A stretch of DNA of 64,000 bases from contig CAJUQH010000001.1 of the NCBI GenBank assembly GCA_910588095.1, positions 248,001 through 312,000 on the forward strand, read 5' to 3'. Below the pieces are notes generated by a model that was not told the DNA's origin, made no database searches, and was given only the letters and a program-made list of their open reading frames with translations. The DNA comes from an uncultured Eggerthellaceae bacterium. GTDB lineage: Bacteria; Actinomycetota; Coriobacteriia; Coriobacteriales; Eggerthellaceae. Below are positions 18,687-28,200 of the stretch, in pieces. Numbering within the stretch: position 1 is the stretch's first letter; every line of letters starts with the position of its first letter. The translations under genes and the position numbers were made by a program.

Positions 18687-18984
18687 GGGAAGGGCCCAGG
18701 TCGGGCCGCTCTACGACGAGCTGCTGGCCGCAGCGCCAGATGCCTTCGAGCGCGAACGGCGGCGCATCGTTCTGGACGACATCGCCGCGCGCATTCGCGA
18801 GGATGGCCCGCGCACCGCGCGCCCAAGCCCCGACCGCGGGCACCAGTTCAAGCCCTTCGCCGCGTTGAAGGGCTATCACGAGCTGGCGTATCAGCAAGAG
18901 GCCAAGGTGGCTCAGGCGGTGGAGCCTCGGCCCCGAGCGCTTCGAGCGGGCGGTGCGAGCGATGCGGAATGCGGGCTCGCTTGA
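18679..18984 (+). CDS. Small polymerase-associated protein (YolD-like candidate)
   Basis: A 101-aa protein whose ATG lies 8 bp inside the end of the polymerase gene, so it is almost certainly coupled to it. The central segment FKPFAALKGYHEL resembles the conserved core of YolD-like proteins that accompany UvrX-type polymerases. The C-terminal about 30 residues look low-quality (Arg/Ala rich), so the end may be frayed. The family call is tentative. Confidence 0.6.
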   Translation: MSEGRAQVGPLYDELLAAAPDAFERERRRIVLDDIAARIREDGPRTARPSPDRGHQFKPFAALKGYHELAYQQEAKVAQAVEPRPRALRAGGASDAECGLA

Positions 18985-18994
18985 GCCCGGTGCG

Positions 18995-20386
18995 CTAGGA
19001 CAAGCCTATCCAGGTTTGCACGATGGGCAGGTACCCGCTTATCAGCACGATGACGATGAGCGCCGGAAGCACATACTTCAGGTAGCCGTAAGCCCAGCGC
19101 GGGTACTTCACACCCTTGCCGGTGTCGGCCTCGGCCAGGAAGCTCTTCCAGCCCCAGCCGCGCTTCGACGTGCAGAACAGCAGGAACACCAGCGCGCCCA
19201 GCGGCAGCACGTTGTTGGACACCAAGAAGTCCTCGATGGCCTGGATGTTGCCGATACCAGGCACTTCCGCGCCGGCCCAAAGGTTGAAGCCCAGCACGCA
19301 AGGCAGCGAGAGCAACGCCAGCGCCACGCCGTTGACGGCGCAGGACTTCTTGCGCGACCAGCCCCACTGGTCCATGCTGAAGCTCATGATGTTCTCGAAC
19401 ACGGCGATGACCGTGGAAAGCGCCGCGAAGCTCATGAACACGAAGAACAGCGCGCCCCACAGCTGGCCGAGCGGCATCTGGTTGAACACGCTGGGCAGCG
19501 TGATGAACACGAGCCCTGGGCCGCTGCCCGGCTCGACGCTGAAGGCGAAGCAGGCTGGGAAGATGATCAAGCCAGCCATGAGGGCCACCAGCGTGTCAAG
19601 ACCTGCGATGCGCAGGCCTTCGCCGGTCAGGCCGAAGTCCTTGTTGATGTAGCTGCCGAAGATGGACATCGACCCGATGCCCACCGAAACGGTGAAGAAC
19701 GCCTGGCCCATGGCTGCCAGCACGGCGTCGAAGAACGTGCTCCAGCCGCCAGCGAACAGCTTGCCGAAGTCGGGCATGAGGTAGAAGCTCAGGCCCTCGG
19801 CCGCGCCCGGCAGCGTCACGGCGCGCACGCACAGCACTGCCAGCACGGCGAACAGCGCCACCATCATCACCTTGGTCACGCGCTCCACGCCGTTCTTCAG
19901 GCCAGCGCGGGTCACCACCACGCCGATGGCCACGACTATGAGCATGAACAGCGTCATCTGCAGCGGGTCGGCCAGCAGCCCGTCGAACACGCCGCCCACT
20001 TCCGCAGCGTTCAGGCCCTCGAACTTGCCCATGATGCTGTACACCATGAACGCCAGCATCCAGCCGGCCACGGTGGTGTAGAACATCATGAGCAGGTAAT
20101 TGCCTGCCAGTGCCATCCATTTGAAGCGGTGCCACTTGCTGCCCGCAGGCTCCAGCTCGTCGAAGCTGCGCGCCACGCCCTTCTGGCTCGCGCGGCCAAC
20201 CGCGAACTCCATCACCAAGATGGGCAGCGCGAAGATGGCCAGGAACGCCAGGTACATGATCACGAAAGCAGCGCCGCCGTACATGCCGGTTATGTAGGGG
20301 AAGCGCCAGACGTTGCCCAAGCCGATAGCGCACCCGGCGCTGATGAGGATGAAACCGAGCCGTGAACCGAATTTCTCGCGTGCCAT
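18995..20386 (-). CDS. NSS family sodium-dependent amino acid symporter
   Basis: A 463-aa transporter with about 11-12 TM helices of the LeuT fold. The TM1 signature GCAIGLGNVWRFPY, which contributes Na+ and substrate sites, is intact. Length and sequence fit bacterial NSS proteins that take up Trp, Tyr, Leu or similar amino acids with Na+; the exact substrate is unknown. ATG at 20386 is chosen because AAGGGG precedes it and the protein then begins like the family (MAREKFGSR); the longer frame upstream adds 42 non-conserved residues. It is convergent with the polymerase cassette. Confidence 0.93.
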   Translation of the reverse strand: MAREKFGSRLGFILISAGCAIGLGNVWRFPYITGMYGGAAFVIMYLAFLAIFALPILVMEFAVGRASQKGVARSFDELEPAGSKWHRFKWMALAGNYLLMMFYTTVAGWMLAFMVYSIMGKFEGLNAAEVGGVFDGLLADPLQMTLFMLIVVAIGVVVTRAGLKNGVERVTKVMMVALFAVLAVLCVRAVTLPGAAEGLSFYLMPDFGKLFAGGWSTFFDAVLAAMGQAFFTVSVGIGSMSIFGSYINKDFGLTGEGLRIAGLDTLVALMAGLIIFPACFAFSVEPGSGPGLVFITLPSVFNQMPLGQLWGALFFVFMSFAALSTVIAVFENIMSFSMDQWGWSRKKSCAVNGVALALLSLPCVLGFNLWAGAEVPGIGNIQAIEDFLVSNNVLPLGALVFLLFCTSKRGWGWKSFLAEADTGKGVKYPRWAYGYLKYVLPALIVIVLISGYLPIVQTWIGLS

Positions 20387-20616
20387 GGGTCCCCTTTTTG
20401 CCGTGGCGCCTTGGGCCGGGCGGCCTGGCAGGCGCGAATTTCCACTGAAGGCAGTGTAGCGGAAAGCGGCGCGAGCAGCTCGTGGATGTGGGTTTTCCTG
20501 GGCTAAAGGCACCTGGCGATGCTGCTACAATGCCTACATATAGAGGTAATGCCAACGCGGAAGGCCTTGCGGCGCATCGGAGCGCCCGGGCCGCCGCATT
20601 CGCGAAAGGTGCGCCC

Positions 20617-21756
20617 ATGGGCAATCGCGCATTGAACAAGCCGGCCGACCAGACCACGGTCTTGGTCACGGGTGGCGCCGGATTCATCGGCAGCCATACG
20701 GTGGTGGAGCTGCTCGACCGCGGCTACGACGTGGTGGTGGTCGACGACCTGAGCAATTCCAGCCAGGAAGCGCTCGAGCGCGTGCGCGCCCTCACCGGCA
20801 CCCAGGCCGACGGCCAGCGCGGCCGCCTGACCTTCTACAAGGAGAGCATCCTGGATGCCCAGGCGCTGGAGCAGGTGTTCGAGCGTCATCCGGTGGATGT
20901 CATCATCCACTTCGCCGGGTTCAAGGCCGTGGGCGAAAGCGTGCAGAAGCCGCTCGAGTACTACTGGAACAACGTGGCCGGCACGCTGGCGCTGTGCGAC
21001 GTGGCGCGCCGCCATGGCTGCAAGAACCTGGTGTTCTCGTCCAGCGCCACGGTCTATGGCGAGCCGGAGTTCGTCCCCATCACCGAAAGCTGCCCCAAGC
21101 ACACGCCCACGAACCCCTACGGGCAGACCAAGAGCATGCTCGAGCAGATACTCACCGACCTGTACGTGGGCGACGACGAATGGAACGTCGTGCTGCTGCG
21201 CTACTTCAACCCCATCGGCGCTCATGTGAGCGGCACCATCGGCGAAGACCCGGAGGGCATCCCCAACAACCTGCTGCCCTACGTGGCCCAAGTGGCGGTG
21301 GGCAAGCTCGAGCGCGTGGGCGTGTTCGGCGACGACTACCCCACGCCCGACGGCACCGGCGTGCGCGACTACATCCACGTGGTCGACCTGGCGCGCGGCC
21401 ATGTGGCAGCGCTGGACTGGATGGCCGGGCGCGTGGGCACCGGCGAGGCGCTGGGGCTCGGGTCGCTGGCGGGGCAGCCGGCGGTCGACGGCACGCGCCG
21501 TGGCGTGGGCATCTTCAACCTGGGCACGGGCAAGGGCTCCAGCGTGCTGGATGTCATCCATGCCTTCGAGCGCGCGTGCGGGCACGAGATTCCCTACCAG
21601 GTCATGCCGCGCCGTGCGGGCGACGTGGCCGAGAACTACGCGGCATGCGAGAAGGCCCGCGACGAGCTGGGCTGGGTGGCGGAATACGACCTCGACCGCA
21701 TGTGCGAGGATTCCTGGCGCTGGCAGTCGCAGAACCCGAACGGGTACCGCGGCTAA
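20617..21756 (+). CDS. galE: UDP-glucose 4-epimerase
   Basis: A 379-aa SDR enzyme that interconverts UDP-glucose and UDP-galactose using bound NAD+. Seen: nucleotide site GGAGFIGSH at the N-terminus, FSSSATVYGEPEF with catalytic Ser, and the YxxxK pair near 168/172 (NPYGQTK). It is about 40 residues longer than typical GalE, partly from an insertion around 265-290 before FNLGTGKGSSVLD. The ATG at 20617 has GAAAGG upstream; an earlier ATG at 20530 would add a poorly conserved N-terminus. It precedes a phosphohexomutase by 30 bp, consistent with a nucleotide-sugar operon for cell-envelope glycans or the Leloir pathway. Confidence 0.93.
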   Translation: MGNRALNKPADQTTVLVTGGAGFIGSHTVVELLDRGYDVVVVDDLSNSSQEALERVRALTGTQADGQRGRLTFYKESILDAQALEQVFERHPVDVIIHFAGFKAVGESVQKPLEYYWNNVAGTLALCDVARRHGCKNLVFSSSATVYGEPEFVPITESCPKHTPTNPYGQTKSMLEQILTDLYVGDDEWNVVLLRYFNPIGAHVSGTIGEDPEGIPNNLLPYVAQVAVGKLERVGVFGDDYPTPDGTGVRDYIHVVDLARGHVAALDWMAGRVGTGEALGLGSLAGQPAVDGTRRGVGIFNLGTGKGSSVLDVIHAFERACGHEIPYQVMPRRAGDVAENYAACEKARDELGWVAEYDLDRMCEDSWRWQSQNPNGYRG

Positions 21757-21786
21757 TTCGAACGCTCCTACAGAAAGGCTCAAGAT

Positions 21787-23202
21787 ATGGCAGAGATTCA
21801 CTTCGGCACCGATGGCTGGCGCGCCATCATCGGCGAGGACTTCACCGAGCGCAACGTCGTGCGCGCGGTGGATGCGGCGGCGGCCGTGTTCAAGGAAGAC
21901 GCGGTGGCGGCGGGGTGCGCGGCTGACGCGCCGGGCACGCTCATCATCGGCCATGATTGCCGCCAAGATGCTCACGCCTATGCCGCGCTGGCGGCCGAGG
22001 TGGCGGCGGCGCACGGCTTCGACGTCAAGCTGACCCGCGACTACTGCCCGACCCCGGCGCTGTGCTGGTCGGTGGCCCATGACCCCCAGGCAGTGGGCGG
22101 CATCATGCTGACGAGCTCCCATAACCCGGCCGAGTACCTGGGCATCAAGCTGCGCATGGCCGACGGCGGCGCGAGCCCGGCCGAGTTCACCGACCGGGTG
22201 GAGGCGGCGCTGGCGGCCGAGCCTTCCGCTGCGCGCGGCACCTACGAGGAAGCCGACCTCATGGCGCCCTACCTGGCTGCTCTGCGCGAGCTGGTGGACG
22301 TGGACGCCATCCGTGCGGCGGGCTTGCGCGTGGTGGTCGACCCGCTTTACGGTGCGGGCCGCGGTTACCTGGCCGACCTGCTGCGCGACATGGGCGTGGA
22401 AGTGGACGAGATAAACAACGCCTGCGATCCCGCGTTCGACGGGCTGCACCCCGAGCCCATCCCGCCATGGGTCGACCGTGGCCTGGCCCGCGTGAAGGAG
22501 CTCGGCTACGACGCGCTGTTCATCAACGATGGCGATGCCGATCGCATCGGCGCAGGTGACGCGCAGGGCAACTTCGTCAACCCGCACCGCATCATCACGC
22601 TGCTGACCGACCATATGGTGTCCGACCGCGGCGAGAACGGGCGCGTGGTGTCCACCATCACAGCCTCAGCGCTGCTCGACCGCATGTGCCGCAAGCTTGG
22701 CCTCGAGCTGGTGTCCACGCCGGTGGGCTTCAAGTGGATCTACGGCGAGATGGAGCGCGGCGGCGTCATGCTGGGCGGCGAGGAATCGGGCGGCATCGGG
22801 CTGCCGGGCCATGTGATGGAGCGCGACGGCCTGCTCATGGCGCTGCTGCTTACCGAGATGATGGCCCAACGTGGCAAAGACCTGGGCACCCTGGTGAGCG
22901 AGATGCTGGACAGCCTGGGTTCGCTGGAGTTCGCGCGCCGCGGCCTTTCCGTCACCGACGAGCAGATGGCCGCGTTCCGCAACACCACGATGCCCAGCTT
23001 CATGGCCGACGAGGTGTGTGGCAAGCGCGTGCTGGACGTCGACCGCCGCGACGGCGTGAAGTTCCTGCTCGAAGGCGATGCGTGGGTGATGATGCGCCCG
23101 TCTGGCACCGAGCCGCTCGTGCGCGTGTACGCGGAGGCTGCCACCACCGACGAGGTGGAGGCCCTGCTCGACTGGGCCGAGGCCGTGGTGGCAGGTGCCT
23201 AA
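21787..23202 (+). CDS. Phosphoglucomutase/phosphomannomutase family protein
   Basis: A 471-aa alpha-D-phosphohexomutase. All four signature loops are present: phosphoserine loop TSSHNPAEY (Ser near 111), Mg2+ loop DGDADR, sugar-specificity loop GEESGG and phosphate-binding loop RPSGTEP. GEESGG favours glucose-type substrates. With galE directly upstream it probably supplies glucose-1-phosphate for UDP-glucose. A second, distinct hexomutase (glmM) lies later in the window. Confidence 0.93.
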   Translation: MAEIHFGTDGWRAIIGEDFTERNVVRAVDAAAAVFKEDAVAAGCAADAPGTLIIGHDCRQDAHAYAALAAEVAAAHGFDVKLTRDYCPTPALCWSVAHDPQAVGGIMLTSSHNPAEYLGIKLRMADGGASPAEFTDRVEAALAAEPSAARGTYEEADLMAPYLAALRELVDVDAIRAAGLRVVVDPLYGAGRGYLADLLRDMGVEVDEINNACDPAFDGLHPEPIPPWVDRGLARVKELGYDALFINDGDADRIGAGDAQGNFVNPHRIITLLTDHMVSDRGENGRVVSTITASALLDRMCRKLGLELVSTPVGFKWIYGEMERGGVMLGGEESGGIGLPGHVMERDGLLMALLLTEMMAQRGKDLGTLVSEMLDSLGSLEFARRGLSVTDEQMAAFRNTTMPSFMADEVCGKRVLDVDRRDGVKFLLEGDAWVMMRPSGTEPLVRVYAEAATTDEVEALLDWAEAVVAGA

Positions 23203-23488
23203 GGCCAGCCATTCGTGCCAGGTACTGTGCATCGTTTCACATAGACGGCATGTGCTTGGTGGGCAGAGCGTCGGGAGCGCGAGGTCTTCTTGGCTGTTAG
23301 AGAAGGCTTTGCCTATGCCTCTGTTGGCAATCTATTCTTGAGGCTGGAGTGATAAGGGTACAAGGGAAATGTATTGCACGATTGCGAAGAAATACCCCCC
23401 AAAGTTTGCATGCTAAGCAGAGGCCTGGGGGGTTTACCAACAGTATATTAGCATGAACAGTAGATACCCTGAGGCAGAGGGGACATCA
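23203..23488 (+). other. Intergenic region with a C6/G6 inverted repeat
   Basis: 286 bp, visibly more AT-rich than the genes before it. It contains ACCCCCC (23394-23400) and GGGGGGT (23427-23433), a 7-bp stem around 26 nt, ending 55 bp before the likely ATG at 23489. It could be an attenuator or operator. No other element was recognised. Confidence 0.55.
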
Positions 23489-24766
23489 ATGAGCACGGAA
23501 TCTCCTTTCGAGAAAAGCCACAAGGTAAGCGATATGATGACCGACCCTTATCTTCCTATAACGCTTGATTTGGGAAACGCGGGTGCTGTTCGCTATCTGG
23601 CTCGAAAGATTCGCAATGGCATCAAGGGCGGTTGTCATGTTTTTCAGCTGCGCCTTGATCCGAAGGACGCTCCATGCTATCCGAACGTATGCGTGCCGTT
23701 GGCGGGGATGCTGGATTATTATCGCGAAGCGCACGAATGTTGTTTTTTGGATTCAAATAGCTGGAAAAGATCCACCTATCTGAAGCATGCTGGCGTTCTC
23801 GAGCCCTATACATATGATTCGAATGCGCTCCCTGGGAGTTTTCTAGATCGTGTTTGGAAGTTCACGCCAGCGACTCATTATGAAGTTGTGAGCGGAATCA
23901 TGGAGTCGATTCGTCGCGCTGACCCTATGGCAGAAGGTGTTTTGAGCGCTCTGGAATTGACGCTGAATGAGGTTACCGATAACGCGCTACGCCACTTTTC
24001 TCGTGAGCCTGAAGACGAGAATGCTGTGGGCTACGTCATGGTTCAGTATCACAAAGGGAACCGCCATGCTGCTGTTGCAGTATTCGATGCGGGTCAGGGA
24101 GTGCCGGCATCTTTGATGCACGGCGGCCACAGGTTCGCGTCAGTTGCCGAGTCTTTAACGCTCGCTCTGCAAAAGGGAGTGACGGATGGAAACGGAGCCG
24201 GTAATGGCCTGTGGCTTATGGACGAAGTGGTTGCCGCCACGGCTGGGTCGTTCTCGCTGACATCCGATGGCGTGAGATACAGCACAAAGCATTATCAAGC
24301 AAATGATGAGCCGAAGACGACGTCGTCAACGGTCTCGAAGACAAAAGAGGGCACGACGCTAGTCGATTTTCAGCTACAGGCTGATAAGCCAATAGACCTT
24401 GCTGTAACTCTAGGTGGCCATGACCATGTGGATCTTTGGGTCGAGAACCATCTTGAGGAAAGTACGGATGATGTGCGCATGATAGTAAGGGAAGATTCTC
24501 GTGGTACCGCTAGTCGGTACGAAGGACGGGCTTTCGCGAACAAGGTGTGCAATTTGCTCTCAGGTGTGCCTGGCAGATGCATTCTTGATTTTACCGGCAT
24601 CGACATCGTGAGTGCGTCATTCATCGACGAGCTTGTGAGTGCGTTGCTCGAGCAATATGGATTCGTCGACTTTTTGAGCAGGATACGATTCGCCAATCTT
24701 TCTGCAGCTAGTATCGCGGTCATGGATGCGTGCTTCCGTAATCGGTATTTTAGGCCGACGATATAG
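23489..24766 (+). CDS. GHKL ATPase fused to a DUF4325 (STAS-like) domain
   Basis: A 425-aa cytoplasmic protein. Residues about 150-270 form a GHKL/HATPase fold (N box LNEVTDNALRHF, then VFDAGQGVP and NGAGNGLWLMDEV). Residues about 330-420 match the STAS-like DUF4325 pattern (ILDFTGIDIVSASFIDEL). Pairing an anti-sigma-type kinase with a STAS-like partner in one chain suggests self-contained partner-switch regulation, but no sigma factor gene is adjacent. ATG 23489 is preferred over 23453 because AGAGGGGA precedes it. Codon use is more AT-rich than its neighbours, a sign of acquisition. Confidence 0.8.
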   Translation: MSTESPFEKSHKVSDMMTDPYLPITLDLGNAGAVRYLARKIRNGIKGGCHVFQLRLDPKDAPCYPNVCVPLAGMLDYYREAHECCFLDSNSWKRSTYLKHAGVLEPYTYDSNALPGSFLDRVWKFTPATHYEVVSGIMESIRRADPMAEGVLSALELTLNEVTDNALRHFSREPEDENAVGYVMVQYHKGNRHAAVAVFDAGQGVPASLMHGGHRFASVAESLTLALQKGVTDGNGAGNGLWLMDEVVAATAGSFSLTSDGVRYSTKHYQANDEPKTTSSTVSKTKEGTTLVDFQLQADKPIDLAVTLGGHDHVDLWVENHLEESTDDVRMIVREDSRGTASRYEGRAFANKVCNLLSGVPGRCILDFTGIDIVSASFIDELVSALLEQYGFVDFLSRIRFANLSAASIAVMDACFRNRYFRPTI

Positions 24767-24940
24767 TTTCGGGGCGCGTTTTGGCAGGGGAGGCTCGGCT
24801 TCTTTGCGCCATGGGCCCTCATCGTCCAGTCTCGAGCACTGCGAACGAGGCTAGCTACTGACTCCGAGGGCGTTGTGGCGTTTTGCTCGCGGGACGAACC
24901 CGCGAGCAGCGAGCCGAAAAGCACTAGTCAAAAAGCACCC
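24767..24940 (+). other. Intergenic stretch with a perfect 10-bp hairpin
   Basis: No gene. It carries TGCTCGCGGG-ACGAA-CCCGCGAGCA (24884-24908). It lacks a T-run on either side in the right orientation, so it is not a classical terminator; it may still end the upstream transcript or be an operator. Confidence 0.5.
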
Positions 24941-24970
24941 TTGCCAAATCTGCTCGGCGCTTGCTATAGT
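24941..24970 (+). promoter_or_regulatory. Promoter for the structured RNA element
   Basis: TTGCCA (24941-24946), an 18-bp spacer, then extended -10 TGC-TATAGT (24965-24970). The predicted transcript starts at or just inside the left arm of the inverted repeat. Confidence 0.6.
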
Positions 24971-25169
24971 CACAGTTGCCAAAAACAGCGGTTCCCGTAA
25001 GGGAATTGCGAACAACCGAATACTGAGTTGCCTTTTACTCGAATCGCAATCTCGCTCTTCTGTAATACAGGATGAAGAGGGCATCTGCCTATCAAGACTG
25101 TATTTCTGAGGAGCACTCAGAGTTGTTCGCAATCTTGCTGTTTTTGGCGAAACTGTGGTGGATGCCCTC
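24971..25169 (+). ncRNA. Structured RNA element (long inverted repeat, candidate leader RNA or sRNA)
   Basis: The left arm (24971-25028) and right arm (25115-25157) pair in blocks: CACAGTT/AACTGTG, GCCAAAAACAGC/GCTGTTTTTGGC, ATTGCGAACAAC/GTTGTTCGCAAT and CTGAGT/ACTCAG. The left arm also carries a small hairpin TTCCC-GTAA-GGGAA (24992-25005) with a GNRA loop. The loop contains CTCTTC/GAAGAG (25055-25060/25074-25079). GAGGGCATC (25077-25085) is complementary to GATGCCCTC (25161-25169) beyond the stem, which would make a pseudoknot. A second TCGCAAT at 25044-25050 competes for the left arm. It sits about 100 bp before the 1494-aa surface gene. It is not recognised as a known family; a MITE-like element is the alternative. 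Confidence 0.6.
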
Positions 25170-25268
25170 CTCGTTTCGCCAGTGCGCTTGAGAGCTATCC
25201 CGAGGTATCGAGCAGGCCGCTTCTGCCGCAGTGTGTCATAGCCACACCGCCGGAAGGAGCTGGTTGCA

Positions 25269-28200
25269 ATGCGAGCACCTGCTGTTTCTCTCGTCCGTAA
25301 GCTGACGCTTGCTGCTGTCGTGGGCCTTTTGGCCTGCAGCCTTATGCCCTTGAGCTCCGCCTTCGCAGAAGGGGAGGGCGAAGCAGGGCCGGCAGCTGAT
25401 AGTCCCCAAGAAGTCAGCGCTGAACAGGTCGATGAAGGCTCGGGTGTAGCCCCGATGCTCGCATCGGGGCTGGTCGGCAGCCCGAGCAGCTTCGTGAGCG
25501 CTGACGTCGCCCTCGATGGCGAGCCGGTCATCGGTTCGTTCACCGTCGACGGATTGACCTTCGCGGTCACGGAAGGCTCCGATGTGGAGCTCGTTGGGGT
25601 CTCACCTGGCTGGCAGCAAGTCACGAACTCGCGAGAAGGCGATGGCTCGACCTTTGCCGTCCCTGAAACCGTGACCTACGAGAACATCGACTACACCCTC
25701 ACTTCCATAGCTTCCTACGCCTTCTACCTCTCGGGCGTGTCCGATGTCACGTTGCCTGCGAGCGTGTCTGATGTTGATGACCGCGCGTTTCGCTCGAGCG
25801 ACGTGGCAAGCGTCACCGTCGCTGAGGGCAACCCGACCTACTCCTCCTTCGACGGCGCCTTGTATGACGCCGAACACTTAAGCCTCTTGCTCATTCCCGA
25901 GGGCAAGCAGGGCGCTGTCCTCCTCCCCAAGACAGCGGAATCTGCCGCTCCGAGCGTGTTCTCGCATTGCCCGCTCGTGACGCAGGTCTCCGTGGAGGAG
26001 GGCAGTGCAGCATTCGCCTCGGAGAATGGTCTTCTATACGATGCCAGCCTGACGACGCTCCTTCGCGTCCCCGCTGGCGCCACTGACATCACCATCCGCG
26101 ATGGCTGCACGACCATAGCTGCCGGTGCGATGGAGGCCTGCGCGAGCCTGGCCACCATCGCGGCACCCGCATCCGTCATCTCCATCAGCCCGTACCTCTT
26201 CGAGCAAGAGCCCGAGACCATCATGGCCCCGGTCGCCGTCTATGCGATTACCGCAGATGATTCCATTGTAGAAGCCAAGCACGACCAGCTTTCTTCTACG
26301 ATTTCTCTGAATCTCTCGTCACAGACCCTGCCAAGGGTTGAGCCATCGGCGATTGCTGTTTCAGTGGCCGACAGTGATGCTGGGTCCCTTTGGGAAAGCA
26401 GAGGGGTTGCGGTTCGTGATATCAGCGAGGCACAAGAAGCGCCTTCGCTGAGTGCGGAAAGTTTGGGGCAAGCAGCTAGTTATGATGCGGCTTCCAATTT
26501 CACCTTGTACATCCACGCACCAACTGATATTTGGCGTCAATCGGTATCGGTAACCGGTGGTGACGGTGGTCCAGCACAGAAGCTACCTACACCTTATAAA
26601 CCCTCACTGATTCCTAATACGAGTAACCCTGGAATAGAAAATAGAGGAGTCTATTGGAACGAAGCTTGCACCACCCTGTATGTCTATGGGGAGGGGGCCG
26701 AGGGAAACGATCCGGGAAAAGCACTATTCTATAAGATAGGAACAAGCCCCGATTTGATGGGCGTGACCTCCCCTCCTCTTTTTACCGGTATAACTTCGCA
26801 GGGGGAGCGGGACTGTTATGTTGCAAAACAAGGTGGCGATGGCTGGAATTCTGGCCAATTGAGCAAGTATAAGAGAGTAGACGTTTATCTAAACTGGCCC
26901 AACAAAAAGTTTACCTATGAGTTAAACGGAGGAAGCTTCGATAATAGTTCCGCGAACCACCCGGAGACGGTGAATTATTCGACGTTCTGCTCTAACTCTG
27001 ACATGGTGTTATCGACGCCGAAAAACCCGGGGCATACCTTTGAAGGATGGGAAGTTTCAAGCAATGACGATACTGTCTATCTGGATACTGTCGACCTGAG
27101 CACTGCTGATTCAACAGGATCGGTGGTCAATGACGGCAGGCGACATAAATCGCTCACGCTGAACAAGACTTGCGCTTTGGTGAATCTGACCTTCGATGCG
27201 GGCTGGAGGGCCAAGTCCTGCACGGTGACCTTCAACCTCAACGGTGGCAGCGGCATCAAGCCCGCCAATAAGGTGGCCACCTATGGCGAGGTCATGCCAA
27301 ATCTTGGCGTTAGCTCCAACCCCGAAAAGACAAACTACACCTTCGGCGGCTGGTACGACACGCCTAATAGTTCTGGCGGCACCAAGTACTACAACGCTGA
27401 CGGCACCTCTGTCCATGAGTGGGACAAGGACACGACGAGCACCACCACCCTCTATGCGCGGTGGAGATGCATGGTGACCTTTGACAGGGGTCCTGCCAAC
27501 AACGGAACAGCGAGCAGGCTGGTGGACCAAGGGAGCACCGTGGGCAACATCACCTGCCCTACCCTGTCTGACTGGTCTTTCGAGGGCTATACCGATGATT
27601 TCGGCCAGTCCAGCTGGCTGTATGTCAATCGGAGCGGCGAGCAGGCCACGCGTACGGTCGATACGGATACGACCCTCTACGCCAACTGGGTGAGGGAGGT
27701 GACGCTGGACGTGAACGCCGAGGATGCCGCCGCGGGCAATCTGAGCAAGCTCAATGCTTGCATCGGGCGTCCCTTGGGGCAGGTTTGCATCCAGGTGTCG
27801 AGCAGTAATCAGGACTATCCCATACGCAGCCTTTTCACTCAAGGGCCCTCCAACGTCGAGAACTGGAAGCCCACGCGCACGGGCTACACCTTCCAAGGCT
27901 ATTACGATACCGATGCAGATACTGGCGGCACGTGCTATATCAGCGCAGATGGTACGAGCAAGTTGGTCACCAGCAGCATCCCGACTACCCTCTATGCCCG
28001 CTGGGTTCCCAAGTCCTGCACGGTGACCTTCGACCTAAACGGCAGCACTGATACCTTGAACAAGCCCACCGACGGCACGGCCATCTACGGCAAAGCCATG
28101 CCAACGCTGTCCACCACGGCCAATCCGACTCGCTCCGGCTTTCTCTTTAAAGGTTGGTACGATGAGCCAACCGGTGGCACTAAGTACTATGACACCAATC

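Noticed and set aside
24884..24908. Perfect hairpin considered as terminator or tRNA T-arm remnant
   Set aside because: No T-run follows on either strand, and the loop is 5 nt rather than the 7-nt T-loop; no acceptor or anticodon arms nearby.
24971..25157. Structured element as an insertion sequence or MITE
   Set aside because: Not fully excluded, but there is no transposase, no convincing target-site duplication, only one copy in the window, and an adjoining promoter plus GNRA hairpin favour a functional RNA.
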